A stretch of 64,000 nucleotides of DNA from Cliona cf. orientalis (GCA_963930775.1 OZ005697.1:8206292-8270291), one strand, 5' to 3'. Counted from the first letter of the stretch, positions 35,601-41,563 are shown. Program-made: numbers and translations. The notes: generated by a model not told the origin, from the letters alone.

Positions 35601-35661
35601 AACACTTATCAATCAAGCCTTTGAAGAATATAGAACCACTGTGCAGAGGTTTGAACAATGA
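36..35661 (+). CDS. VPS13: VPS13A/C-type bridge-like lipid transfer protein (5' partial, ~73 exons)
   Basis: VPS13 proteins are very long rod-like lipid channels at membrane contact sites that move phospholipids between organelles. I followed about 73 exons with GT-AG borders (one GC-AG). Their lengths sum to one continuous frame of about 3,229 residues ending at TGA 35659-35661; the N-terminal chorein part lies upstream of the window. Family hallmarks are the repeated pattern SPRVIVP / HAPMVVLP / QAPEITIP followed by LGSL (repeating beta-groove modules), the YYNxxxxxWEPILEP segment, VAB-type repeats, and the C-terminal TIGGVSGALGRITGALAK, QPIKGARKRG and RPATGLLDLTS motifs. These last fit the VPS13A/C branch better than B or D. 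The gene is split into three exon islands (36-8607, 13149-14276, 24815-35661) by two gene-hosting introns. Confidence 0.95.
2567..3222 (-). mobile_element. GCGC-TIR MITE, copy 1 (in VPS13 intron 2490-3374)
   Basis: Perfect 13-bp terminal inverted repeats TACCCCGCGCGCA (2567-2579) and its complement (3182-3194), with TA at both borders as in Tc1/mariner insertions. Sequence to about 3222 (ACTAGAGCTCTGTAGAGCAC on the minus strand) is also shared with the other copies, so the true right edge may be there. Related copies, inverted relative to this one, are at 18122-18473 and 35060-35454. They share GAGATCTGGCGATTT-like internal sequence and the GCGCACGGGGTA end. No transposase ORF. Confidence 0.75.
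3700..4830 (+). repeat. Diverged direct duplication inside VPS13 intron 3524-5177
   Basis: Two blocks (about 3754-4170 and 4481-4820) share a series of matching strings in the same order: GCAGGTCA followed by ACCTTCCAAAAAT, TTGTGGGTT, AATTCATAGA, and GTGCCACAGG followed by a GATAGC/GACAGC step. The copies differ by many substitutions and gaps, so this is an old duplication or two insertions of one repeat. There is no coding content. The rest of this 1.65-kb intron shows nothing I recognise. Confidence 0.5.
5398..5551. mobile_element. 154-bp MITE ending TACTGTAGTGTC / GACACTACGGTA
   Basis: Terminal inverted repeats TACTGTAGTGTC (5398) and GACACTACGGTA (ending 5551), with the inner GGCAAGTGCC / GGGCACTTACCC also pairing. 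It lies in the VPS13 intron 5387-5658. A degenerate relative is visible at about 26894-27022 (…GAGTGGGCACTTACCTATGACACTGCAGTAG). Non-autonomous. Confidence 0.7.
6798..6955 (+). mobile_element. Short dispersed repeat, copy A (TACCGTGTTTAT end)
   Basis: Begins TACCGTGTTTATAG and contains TTAGCGCAAGAAAATTC, TTTTTCATAGTGTATTTTAA, GACAACCTTTACCAGAAAAT and TTTGCG. The same strings recur in the same order at 7505-7676. The 3' end of this copy has decayed, while copy B keeps the matching end ATAAACACGGTA. Confidence 0.6.
7505..7676 (+). mobile_element. Short dispersed repeat, copy B (ATAAACACGGTA end)
   Basis: Second copy of the repeat at 6798-6955, about 700 bp downstream in the VPS13 intron 7229-7708. 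It ends GCATAAACACGGTA, the complement of the TACCGTGTTTAT start of copy A. It therefore belongs to the set of TACCGTA-like inverted-repeat elements in this window. Confidence 0.6.
8401..8501. mobile_element. ~100-bp MITE, TACA..GGACCCCTCTAT / ATAGAGGGGTTCCACTGTA
   Basis: Inverted ends GGGACCCCTCTATT and TATAGAGGGGTTCCACTGTA flank 60 bp in the VPS13 intron 8354-8565. A second copy with GTGGAACCCCTCTATTATAG and ACTATAGAGGGGTGTACA ends is at 43187-43276. Both are small internal-deletion derivatives with no coding capacity. Confidence 0.65.
8664..8713 (+). promoter_or_regulatory. snRNA-type promoter of U1 copy 1 (PSE-like block plus TATA-like)
   Basis: Relative to the inferred U1 start at 8739, ACATTC begins at -75, AACCCACA spans -61 to -54, and TATAAA spans -31 to -26. 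The second U1 gene has ACATTC and AACCCACA at exactly the same distances and TATAA at -29 to -25, while the sequence in between differs. The spacing resembles a proximal sequence element with a TATA-like box. Function is inferred from conservation between the two copies only. Confidence 0.6.
8739..8901 (+). ncRNA. RNU1: U1 spliceosomal snRNA, copy 1
   Basis: About 163 nt and colinear with metazoan U1. The 5' end carries ACTTACCTG (8741-8749), exactly complementary to the 5' splice site. Stem-loop 1 follows (GATACCGTGATCAAGCAG), then stem-loop 2 with the U1A-binding loop ATTGCAC (8804-8810), and stem-loop 3 CTCCCCAAACGTGGGAG. Next come the Sm site AATTTTTGG (8863-8871) and stem-loop 4 GGGGGACTGCGTTCGCGC closing on CCCCC. 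The stem-loop 1 apex reads ATCAAGCAG where vertebrate U1 has ATCACGAAG, which could affect U1-70K contact. It sits on the sense strand of VPS13 intron 22 but has its own promoter-like elements. Overlapping ORFs are shadows. Confidence 0.95.
9086..9546. mobile_element. 461-bp MITE with TACTGTATAGCGGGAAATTT ends
   Basis: Long terminal inverted repeats pair TACTGTATAGCGGGAAATTT (9086) with AAATTTCCCGCTATACGGTA (ending 9546). The pairing continues inward through GGTGCTA and TTTCGTAT. TA borders. The interior has several CGCTAGCG motifs and no ORF. The element separates the two U1 genes. Confidence 0.8.
9653..10037. mobile_element. 385-bp MITE with TACCGTAGAATCCCGCGATT ends
   Basis: Near-perfect inverted repeats of about 29 bp, starting TACCGTAGAATCCCGCGATT and ending AATCGCGGGATTCTACGGTA, with TA at both borders. 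Inside, CGCGTATAAGCCCC-type sequence recurs three times, so the element has internal sub-repeats. No coding capacity. Confidence 0.85.
10063..10113 (+). promoter_or_regulatory. snRNA-type promoter of U1 copy 2
   Basis: ACATTC (10063), AACCCACA (10077-10084) and TATAA (10109-10113) are placed at -75, -61 and -29 from the inferred start 10138, matching the upstream copy. The 10 bases before the transcript (GAGTAGGTTA) are also identical in both genes. This is what one expects if both promoters are under selection. Confidence 0.6.
10138..10300 (+). ncRNA. RNU1: U1 spliceosomal snRNA, copy 2
   Basis: Second U1 gene, 1.4 kb downstream of the first on the same strand and nearly identical to it. 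The differences I see are ATAGAGGATACC for ATAGGGGATACC, CCTGTGAT for CCTGCGAT, and CGCGTCCCCC for CGCATCCCCC. The last falls in stem-loop 4 and the first in the base of stem-loop 1. The splice-site-pairing ACTTACCTG, the ATTGCAC loop and the Sm site AATTTTTGG are intact. The 3' flanks of the two genes diverge at once, so only the transcribed unit and short promoter blocks are conserved. Confidence 0.95.
10811..11383 (+). CDS. Secreted 190-aa protein of unknown family, tandem copy 1
   Basis: A single-exon ORF with a hydrophobic signal segment (FWLSLLLTILVHTS, residues 9-22). A Gln/Leu-rich amphipathic stretch follows (NVQQQLQELTKAVQAICSS, about 31-49), likely a short coiled coil for oligomerisation. 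Then comes a C-E-C-G motif and a strand-rich C-terminal region of about 120 residues ending LILHAIGYR. The layout (short coiled coil plus beta-rich head) is reminiscent of C1q/TNF-like secreted heads, but I see no diagnostic motif and do not assign it. It lies within VPS13 intron 22 on the same strand, with its own ATG and TAAATA-like box about 65 bp upstream. A paralog follows at 12058. Confidence 0.75.
   Translation: MYPTAQSTFWLSLLLTILVHTSKQQQPACLNVQQQLQELTKAVQAICSSANATSVTVNEQEQQCECGRIVNWTSVSMTEIGRSNLQYTGTLAYDIPSIIPSSAKEILVLVSLRVGQSFPTNHVQFIKIYTEENSQQYEQYISIISYPHGAVNTNSDNMWFPMTSGRQIFVTLSTSHTGDLILILHAIGYR
12058..12628 (+). pseudogene. Tandem copy 2 of the secreted-protein gene, frameshifted
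   Basis: Colinear with 10811-11383, including 5' flank (AGTGA.ACAACAAAGATG). The first frame runs 12058-12468 and would end early at 136 residues. The conserved C-terminal half (IKIYTQENNQQYEQ to LILHAIGYR) continues in another frame to 12628. The shift comes from four extra bases near 12421-12432, where copy 1 has GTACAGTTCATCAAG and this copy GTACATGCACTACATCAAG. Signal peptide, coiled-coil stretch and CECG are all retained. It is either a recent pseudogene or an assembly error; the rest of the gene shows no other lesion. Confidence 0.7.
13149..14276 (+). CDS. VPS13: VPS13 exon island 2 (exons 23-26), isolated between two gene-hosting introns
   Basis: Exons 13149-13370, 13571-13815, 13894-14038 and 14165-14276 continue the frame from 8607 and into 24815. 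They encode a third copy of the internal module: a helix-like ESARKSAQEGASAAVTAV (compare ESARKAAAETAARTAEAL in exons 16-17), then KLDVSIQAPEITIP and VADLGSLSLSN. Exon 26 ends in an acidic/basic linker. The two module copies share exon borders, so this looks like an ancient internal duplication of the rod. The island is only 1.1 kb long, with a 4.5-kb intron on its left and a 10.5-kb intron on its right, each holding several other genes. Confidence 0.93.
14277..14876. other. Intron sequence before the nested minus-strand genes
   Basis: No gene is seen here. It contains a small imperfect hairpin at 14287-14330 (ACCAAGGGGTTATTA / TAATAAACCCTTG), similar to one at 31577-31618, and another at 14650-14693 (TGATGCCA / TGGCATCA). 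Confidence 0.5.
14877..15686 (-). CDS. Secreted VWC-domain protein nested in VPS13 intron 26
   Basis: Single-exon ORF of 269 residues. The better start is probably the second Met (15653), which gives MKSIQVTLAVLSLCFLTEVKA, a clean signal peptide. A cysteine-rich core follows: CSSMNCDNSKCKFRGC, then DPCTICSCQ and GECCPSC, the C-x-x-C-x-C and C-C-x-x-C spacing of a von Willebrand factor C domain. Such domains often bind TGF-beta/BMP ligands or matrix. The C-terminal 100 residues have more cysteines but no family I can name. It is antisense to VPS13. A TATAAAAGG box at 15743-15751 lies 57-65 bp upstream of the first ATG, supporting an independent transcription unit. Confidence 0.8.
   Translation of the reverse strand: MRVTQLSCKRAMKSIQVTLAVLSLCFLTEVKAKNLRVNQRGEVAQESLILDIKDFPQPAQQKVPDRDECSQVLTCADPVTDPNHSGPCSSMNCDNSKCKFRGCVHYGAFGPQWMPDPCTICSCQLKREACTKIECGEKLDCYGYSTGVKEGECCPSCDFGVAESECGVIPTGYKSLYVALGDQNYQKDVLLHGCNRNYIAGKNGKFYQCKPVATTHTVEMGEDCKADIHQVSYMDTTSCTKEEISPSELPQDLDFEPRKCAFYVDPQTN
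15743..15751 (-). promoter_or_regulatory. TATA box of the VWC gene
   Basis: TATAAAAGG on the minus strand, a full consensus match at a sensible distance upstream of both candidate ATGs (15686 and 15653). Confidence 0.6.
16380..17428 (-). CDS. Fibrinogen-related domain (FReD) secreted protein 1
   Basis: Two exons (17428-17273 and 17111-16380, phase-0 intron) give 295 residues. A signal peptide (MDQIIIVILALIAQAGA) is followed by a short cysteine module CTEEFHATLKKAVEIKNHC..GFYDCCQ. The FReD then carries DMDTEGGGWTMIMRRK, NFHRTWDHYENGFGSLNTEF, a Ca-site-like DNDQNAVYNCA, and QGGWWYGTSC. The family includes ficolins, tachylectins and angiopoietin heads; secreted members often bind acetylated sugars in innate defence. 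There is no collagen or coiled-coil stalk, so the N-terminal cysteines may link subunits. It is the most C-terminal-proximal of three paralogs on the minus strand and reads intact. Confidence 0.88.
17429..18121. other. Intergenic stretch inside VPS13 intron 26
   Basis: Nothing coding is recognised. The first ~100 bp is presumably the promoter of FReD 1, with AT-rich blocks TTAAATATTTTAG but no clear TATA box. Confidence 0.4.
18122..18473 (+). mobile_element. GCGC-TIR repeat family, copy 2
   Basis: Starts ACTAGAGCTCTGTAGAGCAC, the complement of the sequence next to copy 1, and ends TTGCACATGCGCACGGGGTA. Shared internal strings with copy 3 are TTTGAAGCG and GATCTGGCGATTT.GTGC. Internal sequence upstream of 18280 is diverged or deleted. 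Confidence 0.65.
18840..19270. repeat. CpG-rich tandem segment with CGCTAGCG and CTCGAG motifs
   Basis: Two imperfect copies about 95 bp apart share CGCTAGCGC, CGCTGGNNCGATCATRG, AAGGCTCGAGNAGCGGTA. The stretch is markedly CpG-richer than the surrounding AT-rich intron. No ORF is supported. It may be an old element or a regulatory island; I cannot tell which. Confidence 0.4.
19533..19916. mobile_element. Foldback element with ~108-bp near-perfect arms
   Basis: The left arm (19533-19640, from ACAAGTATAAAAACAATTG to CATCCCTACGATTGC) is the complement of the right arm (19809-19916, GCAAGCGTAGGGATG to TTGTTTTTATACTTGT), with only about one mismatch that I see. The spacer is about 168 bp. A transcript across it would form a long hairpin. 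Confidence 0.75.
20276..21250 (-). CDS. Fibrinogen-related domain (FReD) secreted protein 2
   Basis: Two exons (21250-21095 and 20971-20276, phase 0) give 283 residues. Signal peptide MKILIVLLAVTIISAISA, then CTTEFQSQLNQTLETKESC..GFYDCCE, then the FReD with DMDTDGGGWTVILRRRK, DFNRTWDEYEEGFGNLNTEF, DDDNDLHYHFNCA and GGGGWWYNNC. Exon structure is identical to the neighbours at 16380 and 22015. A 17-residue upstream extension to an ATG at 21298 is open, but the signal peptide starts cleanly at 21250. TATATA lies upstream around 21279-21285 on the minus strand. No lesion found. Confidence 0.88.
22789..22849. repeat. Perfect 61-nt palindrome in the intron of FReD 3
   Basis: CCTCGTCCCCAGGCCACTCC pairs exactly with its complement ending at 22849, and the arms run to the centre ACGTTTTCATTGAAAACGT. 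This is probably a minimal foldback insertion. Perfect pairing of ~30-bp arms indicates it is young or gene-converted. Confidence 0.8.
22902..23219. mobile_element. 318-bp TIR element in the intron of FReD 3
   Basis: The ends AGGAGTAGATTAGATAGGAG (22902) and CTCCTATCTAATCTACTCCT (ending 23219) pair over about 32 bp with one mismatch. Weaker pairing continues inward (GTTCCGGGAG / CTACCGGAAT). There is no ORF, and no clear target-site duplication was identified. Confidence 0.7.
24117..24492. mobile_element. Foldback (MULE-like) element with 9-bp target-site duplication
   Basis: Arms of about 180 bp are complementary from CAGAGGAGGTAGGACACGCT (24117) to AGCGTGTCCTACCTCCTCTG (ending 24492), with a short asymmetric centre near 24300. 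The 9-bp direct repeat GGCAGGATT flanks it exactly (24108-24116 and 24493-24501). Long TIRs with a 9-bp duplication are typical of Mutator-like elements. It is intact as a non-autonomous copy. Confidence 0.85.
24815..30682 (+). CDS. VPS13: VPS13 exon island 3a (exons 27-51): middle rod and VAB region
   Basis: Exons read: 24815-24868, 24922-25013, 25083-25264, 25357-25454, 25514-25875, 25967-26086, 26147-26308, 26487-26660, 26723-26863, 27069-27203, 27309-27590, 27657-27704, 27783-27923, 27991-28170, 28250-28416, 28530-28656, 28745-28972, 29116-29364, 29439-29507, 29564-29695, 29774-29860, 29925-30023, 30111-30245, 30305-30441, 30544-30682. The frame is uninterrupted. Exon 36 carries ASYYNLSHDAWEPILEP, the signature before the VAB domain. 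Exon 43 carries HIISLHYPLVLQNMLPFPIEV, typical of a VAB repeat, which in yeast Vps13 binds Pro-x-Pro adaptors to select the membrane. Introns here are mostly 60-180 bp, much tighter than in island 1. Confidence 0.92.
30824..35661 (+). CDS. VPS13: VPS13 exon island 3b (exons 52-73): VAB end, ATG2-C-like helices, PH-like C-terminus
   Basis: Exons read: 30824-30944, 31042-31252, 31322-31531, 31749-31896, 31960-32106, 32173-32254, 32325-32388, 32447-32549, 32611-32676, 32730-32786, 32869-33017, 33126-33207, 33286-33399, 33477-33552, 33619-33761, 33816-33861, 34142-34265, 34341-34407, 34464-34514, 34593-34687, 34750-34885, 35518-35661. The segment LGNPVGFVTGLKDGAVGLFY through RPATGLLDLTS corresponds to the amphipathic ATG2_C-like helices that contact lipid droplets and mitochondria in human VPS13A/C. 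The following ITNKRFAMIRYSAVRGKWDD lies in the PH-like C-terminal domain. Exon 69 to exon 70 is joined through a 56-bp GC-AG intron. The protein ends TTVQRFEQ at 35658. Confidence 0.93.
34408..34463 (+). other. 56-bp GC-AG intron in VPS13
   Basis: The donor reads AAG|GCACGT and the acceptor CTCTGTAG. Splicing it out gives GPEK-IVYPFSPHMSTGNALFL, which matches the conserved VPS13A/C pattern at this place. Reading through without splicing keeps an open frame but gives unrelated residues and a stop at 34515. So the GC donor is supported by protein conservation rather than by frame alone. Confidence 0.8.
35060..35454 (+). mobile_element. GCGC-TIR repeat family, copy 3 (last VPS13 intron)
   Basis: Starts AACTAGAGCTCTGTACCCCA (TACCCC at 35078) and ends CACATGCGCACGGGGTA (35454). 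It shares TTTGAAGCGCAT and GAGATCTGGCGATTTCGTGC with copy 2. It fills most of the final VPS13 intron (34886-35517), the longest intron in the otherwise tight 3' island. Confidence 0.7.
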
Positions 35662-36265
35662 GTACTATGTCATTAGATATTGTATTTTGTATTTTATAAC
35701 ACTTTTCTTAGTACAATCCCTAGCTGTTAGTAGCTATAATACCTAATGGAATGCAAGAAAAAATAATTACGATAATAATAATATTATTATTAACTTTTGT
35801 ACGATTTTATGGTACATGTATTTGTCGTCATACTCTACATTAAAATATATTCTTAGAACGCAAGTTTTCTTGTATACTAATTAGAATCTGATCTTGCATT
35901 AAACACGGTATAGTCTACCAGTATTAATGAAACGCTATAGTGCAAACCCTCAGCATAGAGTGTATGTGTTCAATGTCATTGTTGCTAGATAAGCCACACC
36001 CACTAACAGCTAGGTGTTTACTCCAAGACTATTGTTGTTTTAATTATTGTGTACACGTACTAACAGTTGTGACGTGTGTACTCAAATGCACAGATGACAT
36101 GTTATTGTGTGAAATACAATGAAAGTCAGTATAGAAATCTTTTTTGGGGTAGCTAGTGAGATTGTGCAATCTTTATTTCTCAGTAACTGTGAACGTCATT
36201 AATTTGGGCAAGTGAATAAGAAAGGTGATAGCTACATTGTTATCTAGCTTGTACCTATCAGCAAT

Positions 36266-39121
36266 ATGACTAACGATATTGATGGTAAGTGTATAGAATT
36301 TGCTTATGATTATTATGTTTACGTACCACATTGTCATACTATCATAAAGGGGTGTCCATAACTACAATGCTAGACTCTATAGAATCTGATACATACCAGG
36401 TCCTACTAGTTCTATCATCAATCTTCGGGAATTATAGCTTTGATGTTATGATACCAACACTGCATGCACAACAGTCTAGGGACTATGAATTGTGATCTAT
36501 AGATGTGGCCATTGCAGGGCAGTGCAGTGTTGCTCAATTTCTTTTGTATACTAATGAGGTAGCTAGCTATACACTCTATACCCATAACTTGCGAATACTG
36601 ATTCTCTACAGCATGACCACAAGGTCCACCACATTGACCTCTTGTCTGATGCTGTGGCAAGCTTGAGTAACTACTATTATATACCTGATTTCCATTCTAA
36701 TCAGTCTCCATGCATAGTATAATAATATTATTAAGTATCAAGAAGGGTACACGTGGGATCTAGATCTGTGACGAGCCTGCCATGGTAGTATACATGCATG
36801 GTATCCAATTATAATGATATGAATATAATAATAACATACTATAGTTATTACTGAATGATCCTATTCCCTGGCACACACTCGGCAGTGTATCATCAATTTT
36901 CTCCCTTGGCCAACTGCACCGATTTTAATTTTTCCCAGCTAAAAATGTTCAATCTTGCAAGGAGAATATCAGGAGCAGTATGCCTGATCATATCGATTTC
37001 AATACTGGTACTTCTACTTTGTGTGCTAAAGGCATACAAGAGTACTTTGCAGAGGTTGATCGTATACCATGCAGTGCTAATAACACTTCACCAACTTTGT
37101 AATGTCTTACAACTTGAACACCAATTCAACTACGGTAACCATGGACAATCAACTGTGTGCAGTATCTTGGGTGCTTCTTACATGTACATAGATTATGCTG
37201 GTTACACTTCTTCTGCCAGTATCATTACTTACTTACTTTCTCAGGTATGTTAAGGCCTGGGTCCAGTAAAATTTGAATTGAGGATGTGCCCTGATGACAA
37301 CTTGGGAATAGATCATGGACTGAAGCCCAAATGATAATCATAGTATGGCCTCATTACCTCTAGCATGTAAACCAATAATCATATCAAGAAGTTGGTGATC
37401 ATTTGCTCAAGCTCACACTTTTTCACACAAATGACACATTCAGTCAATGTATTATCTCTATGGAAATAGATTTGTTCTTTGCCATTTTCTGCTTCCAGGT
37501 GCACCATATAAAAAAAAATAGGCCAGCATCACTTTCTTTGCATCACTAGCTATGCACCAATACCAAACATACAAGTAGGAGGAGCTTTGTCTCTCTGCCG
37601 ATTTTGCGCAAAAATTTTATATTAGCATATATGGAAAAATCGGGAGTGTCCCGCTTTTCCGCGTTAATATCTCGAGTACAGAGGCTTGCAAGAAAAAAAA
37701 TAGGGCACCATCAGGAACCTGAAAGAACGGAGATTTACAGGGAACAGGAGCGGTGATCTCATCTATTATGGCCTTTCTGCCGATTCTTTCAGAAGCTGGG
37801 ACATTCGAAAATCTTCCTTCGTAATACAATACAGTGGAGGATACGTAGAACGGAGGCGTCAATCATAGCCAGTCACGCCTACTCACACCATCTTTATTGT
37901 GTTAGCACACTAGTAAGCATGATCACTGGTAGTACAAAACTTTTTGATATGGAAGGTCATGTGACCTGTCGTTTTGGTGGACTAGGGTGATGTACTTGCA
38001 ATTCATGAATATGCAAATCCGGATATCTAAAAAGCCCTAAAAATTACCTCAATTGTGACCATTACATTATATATCATCTATATTTTATCAAACTTTCTTG
38101 GAAAAGTGAAAATATTTTGTATTTAAAGAGTTCTGACTAGTTTTCTAAATAAAGCACACCACATTTTGGTGTGCTCTAATAGGAAAACGTACAGAAACTC
38201 TTAAAATATAGAATATTTTCATTTTTCCAAGCAAGATTGGTAAAATATAGATGAAATATGATCTATTGGTCACAGTTGAGGTAATTTATAAGGCTGTTTA
38301 GATGTCCGGATTTGCATATTCATGAGATTAAAATTTACGAGCTCATTATGACGTAATAGTAGGTCACATGACCACCTTTTTTGGTTGACATGTAGAAAAC
38401 GTTAAAATGAAGCTATGTTACAAATTTGAGCCATTTTCACTGAACATTTACCAAGATATTTCCAATACGCATACTTAATGAGAAAACACCACTGGACCCG
38501 GGCCTTAACTCACCTGAGTTATTTAGTACTACACTTATATTTTAAAAATTCACTATCACATTCCAAAGTATAGTTAATTGTGTGGTTGAATTTTATTATG
38601 CATTCTTATTCCCCTGATATTTCCTCTAACTTTTCTTTGGACACCTTTTATGCACTATGGTTTTGGTCTTGGAGGATATGACTGTTGGATAAAAGATATG
38701 GATCATAGTATACGTAATTGCACCACCATTTACACGGATATCATAATCATCTACTCTGTGTCAAAGGCTATTTCTTTAGAAATGTTATTGTCCTCAGCTA
38801 TTGATTATATACTGTCAAATGCGTACTAATCTAAGAGTAAAACGAAGACACATAGCTACACACTCTCGTACAAAAGACATGTTATCTTGTTGGTTTTTAT
38901 GCAGTTGCTTTTGCAGTTTTTACTGCTGCCTTTAATTTGGTGTGTCATCTTATCTTTTACAAAATAAAATCATTTCACTAAATCAGCCTTTTATGTTTTC
39001 TGTAGCCGTACTTTTTCCCACTATCGTTCAATTGTCCCTCATTGTTTTATTTTTTGTGTCTCTGCGTACTTCAAATTCAAAAAAATTAAGATCACTCCAA
39101 CAAAACCAAGACGGAGAGTAA
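36266..39121 (+). pseudogene. Decayed 7TM receptor gene (paralog of 40095-41409)
   Basis: A plausible first exon MTNDID (36266-36284) splices to 36886-37244, which encodes TM1 and TM2 of the same type as the downstream receptor: AYKSTLQRLIVYHAVL here against AYKTTLQRLVLYYTVL there. After a donor at 37245 comes a 1.25-kb transposon. Beyond it, only fragments in different frames can be recognised: ILIPLIFPLTFLWTPF with a following GGYDCWI (38600-38690), VGFYAVAFAVFTAAFNLV (38909-38962), and SVAVLFPTIVQLSLIVLFFV near 39000-39065. No acceptor and no continuous frame join them, and TM3 and TM6 are not found. I infer a pseudogene; unseen exons with odd splicing are the alternative. Confidence 0.65.
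37254..38504. mobile_element. 1.25-kb piggyBac-like non-autonomous element with TTAA duplication
   Basis: TTAA at 37250-37253 and at 38505-38508 flanks inverted ends GGCCTGGGTCCAGT and ACTGGACCCGGGCC. TTAA duplication is diagnostic of the piggyBac superfamily. Internally, arms of about 200 bp (37956-38160 and 38172-38370; GGTCATGTGACC… / …GGTCACATGACC) make a large foldback centred on CACACCACATTTTGGTGTG. No transposase. It lies five bases after the donor GT of the decayed 7TM gene. Confidence 0.8.
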
Positions 39122-40094
39122 TAAACTGGGATAATTATGGAGCTATACCTCAACAGCAGATTCCAGCAAACCATTATATCACAAGAATAATAGGATTTGC
39201 ACTGTGTGAGACAATGATAGTGTGCTCTATGAATAATATTATTACTACAAGCAGCATACTGTATGAACTAGCTAACCTGATTTGTCTTGTTAATTATTAC
39301 CCTGCATGCATGTACAAGATGCTCCCGTGTGCCACTCGGACACACATCGTCTCATCACTCTCTATAACAAGAATGGAAGCATGACATTATGGAATGATAA
39401 TAATTATTATACAATAATATCATGTTCTGGTGTCATTGCATACGTGCCATACATAATAATTATTATGGACAATCTGAGCTAGGTGCCATGGGCCACCAGT
39501 ATATGTAATATGTACACAGACTACGTGATGTAATTGCCACAATAGCTATGCATGATCATGCATATGTAAACACACCACACTTGGATCTTATAATAAAATG
39601 GATGTATACTGAGTGATGTTGCGCAGCTCAGACATATAGGGTAGCTACTCATTTTGGTATTGTGAAAACAATGACTACAATGACTGTCACATGGTCTTAT
39701 TATTATATTATTAATATATTATATTATATATTATTATAGCTAATAATTATATACTAGTACTGTAAAAATAGAATTGTTAATTAAATTTTAACACAAATAA
39801 TTTGTCATATTATATTATGCATACTGCAAGCATTGTGTGATATACAATGTCATGTATTTTATAATATTATAGTATAGGCTTAAGATTGAGACATGCATGT
39901 ACCTATAACTATTGTAACATTGAAAAAGGGGTGGGTCAGAAAGTCAACATAAGACAATAGGAGGTGCATGGGCCATATCAAAAAAGAGGTGGGTCAGAAA
40001 GTCAACAAAAGTCCAATAGGAGGTCACGTCAAAAAAGGGGAGGATTAGGAACGACTAGCTATAGCTAGCTAGAAAGAAAGTTTTGCTCCACAAG
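38509..40094. other. AT-rich interval with 7TM remnants and a 58-bp direct repeat
   Basis: Apart from the receptor fragments (38600-39121), the interval is very AT-rich around 39680-39890. At 39923-40031 a ~58-bp unit is repeated (GGTGGGTCAGAAAGTCAACA…CAATAGGAGGT). It ends about 65 bp before the start codon of the next gene and could be part of its promoter. Confidence 0.5.
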
Positions 40095-41409
40095 ATGGGT
40101 CTGAAAAACCTGAATGTCATTTTCAATAATTCTCTTTCTCAGCTACAAGGTAAAATTCGATAAAGTTAGTTTTATCATTAGCTACATGATATTGTATAGT
40201 CATTCATCTGAACATACAGATGTGAATGTTGCCTTACCAATGATTCAGAACTGTAGCCAGCATTATAATATTGAAGACAGCTGGTATGCTAGAGGTGCTG
40301 CTGGAATAACTTGTCTACTAATAACATCGATATTCTTATGTGAACTGCTGTGTGACCATCGTGCATACAAAACCACTCTACAGCGGCTGGTACTCTACTA
40401 TACCGTGCTCAGTTTTATATACCACATTCTCAATTCTGTCAATGGAATGGTTCAAGAATACTCGCCACCTTCTCCTGGGAATCCCACCGCATTAGAAAAT
40501 GCAGCCATGTATTTTGCTGATGCAGCATTCATTTTACCAGCGATCATTATTAACTACCTTATCTCTCTGATCCTACGATTATGCTGTGGTTTTCACGTGA
40601 GGCACCCAAGGTTTACTAAATCATCAAATTTCATCACAGAACTTGTATGCTTTGTGATTGGGGTTGTGTTTTCTCTCATATGGTTGCCTGCCAATACTGC
40701 CATTGAATTTAAGCACTTCAGCTTCGACATGTTTTATACAGTCTTCTACGCTAGTGGATGCCAAGCTAATGACATATTTGGTGTCAAACCAGTCATTGCT
40801 GCAGTTGCTTTGTCAGCGATTATTATCGGTGAGATGGTTGTTGCTGTGATAGTGCTAAATGTTGCCCACCGTAGAGTACGCCTGCAAATTAGTGGGCAAC
40901 AAGTATTAGCACTCGAACGAAAGACACACGTTATTGTCATTGCTGTGGCTGTATTCTACGTAGTTGGGATTGCTATTTCATTTCCACTCTGCCTCCTGGA
41001 AGTCTATGACTACGAGGATATTGACTGGAATGCGAGTGAGATATTCTTGGCCATATGGTTCCCCATACTGAACCAGTGTAATCTGTTCATCCTGTATGTG
41101 GCCTCGATACGAACAACAGATCATCCCCTCTTTTGCAATTGTCTACAGAGGAAGAAACCTCGAGTATCAGACCACACGGACAAGAAACATCTAACCAACC
41201 CCAGTTCTCACCCGTTTAGTCAACCCACCCACACAACATGGCATCCACCCTATACGAATGGGTTTACAGAGATCACACAAACAAAATTTAATGGTGTCCA
41301 CAGTGATGATTCCAGTGGTAGCGCTAGCACTGAAGAAATGGTGCCCCTTTTGAAGGCGGGGAAGTTTGAATCACATACCTACTCTGCTCAAACTGATTGT
41401 GGTGTCTGA
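40095..41409 (+). CDS. Seven-transmembrane receptor (GPCR) of unassigned class
   Basis: Best model: exon 1 40095-40149 (MGLKNLNVIFNNSLSQLQ), a 70-bp intron, and exon 2 40220-41409, 414 residues. An unspliced start at 40114 is also open but gives an unlikely N-terminus. Seven hydrophobic segments are visible, from GITCLLITSIFLCELLC (TM1) to FPILNQCNLFILYVASIR (TM7). The N-terminus has N-glycosylation sites. The tail of about 90 residues is Ser/Thr/His-rich with SGSASTEEMVPLLKAGKF. There is no DRY, no NPxxY and no GPS, so it is not a standard rhodopsin or adhesion receptor. The TTLQRLVLYY motif before TM2 is somewhat like cAMP-receptor/GPR157 types. Ligand unknown. A decayed paralog lies just upstream. 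Confidence 0.8.
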
Positions 41410-41563
41410 TATGCAGACATTAGCTATTTTGATTTTATAAGGCATATGATTGTTTGATTACACAATGATCACAAACTTGACATTGTTGCTCTTGTTGCTA
41501 GTCATACAATGTCCCACAATCCTTGGAATACAGTCCTAGATCAAGGGACCTGATAATAATATA
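41410..41563. other. 3' flank of the 7TM gene
   Basis: Untranslated or intergenic sequence between the stop codon and a MITE; nothing further is recognised. Confidence 0.4.

Noticed and set aside
37617-37862. 81-aa minus-strand ORF as possible transposase fragment
   Set aside because: It is inside the TTAA-flanked element, but there is no DDD/DDE-like spacing or similarity that I can recognise.
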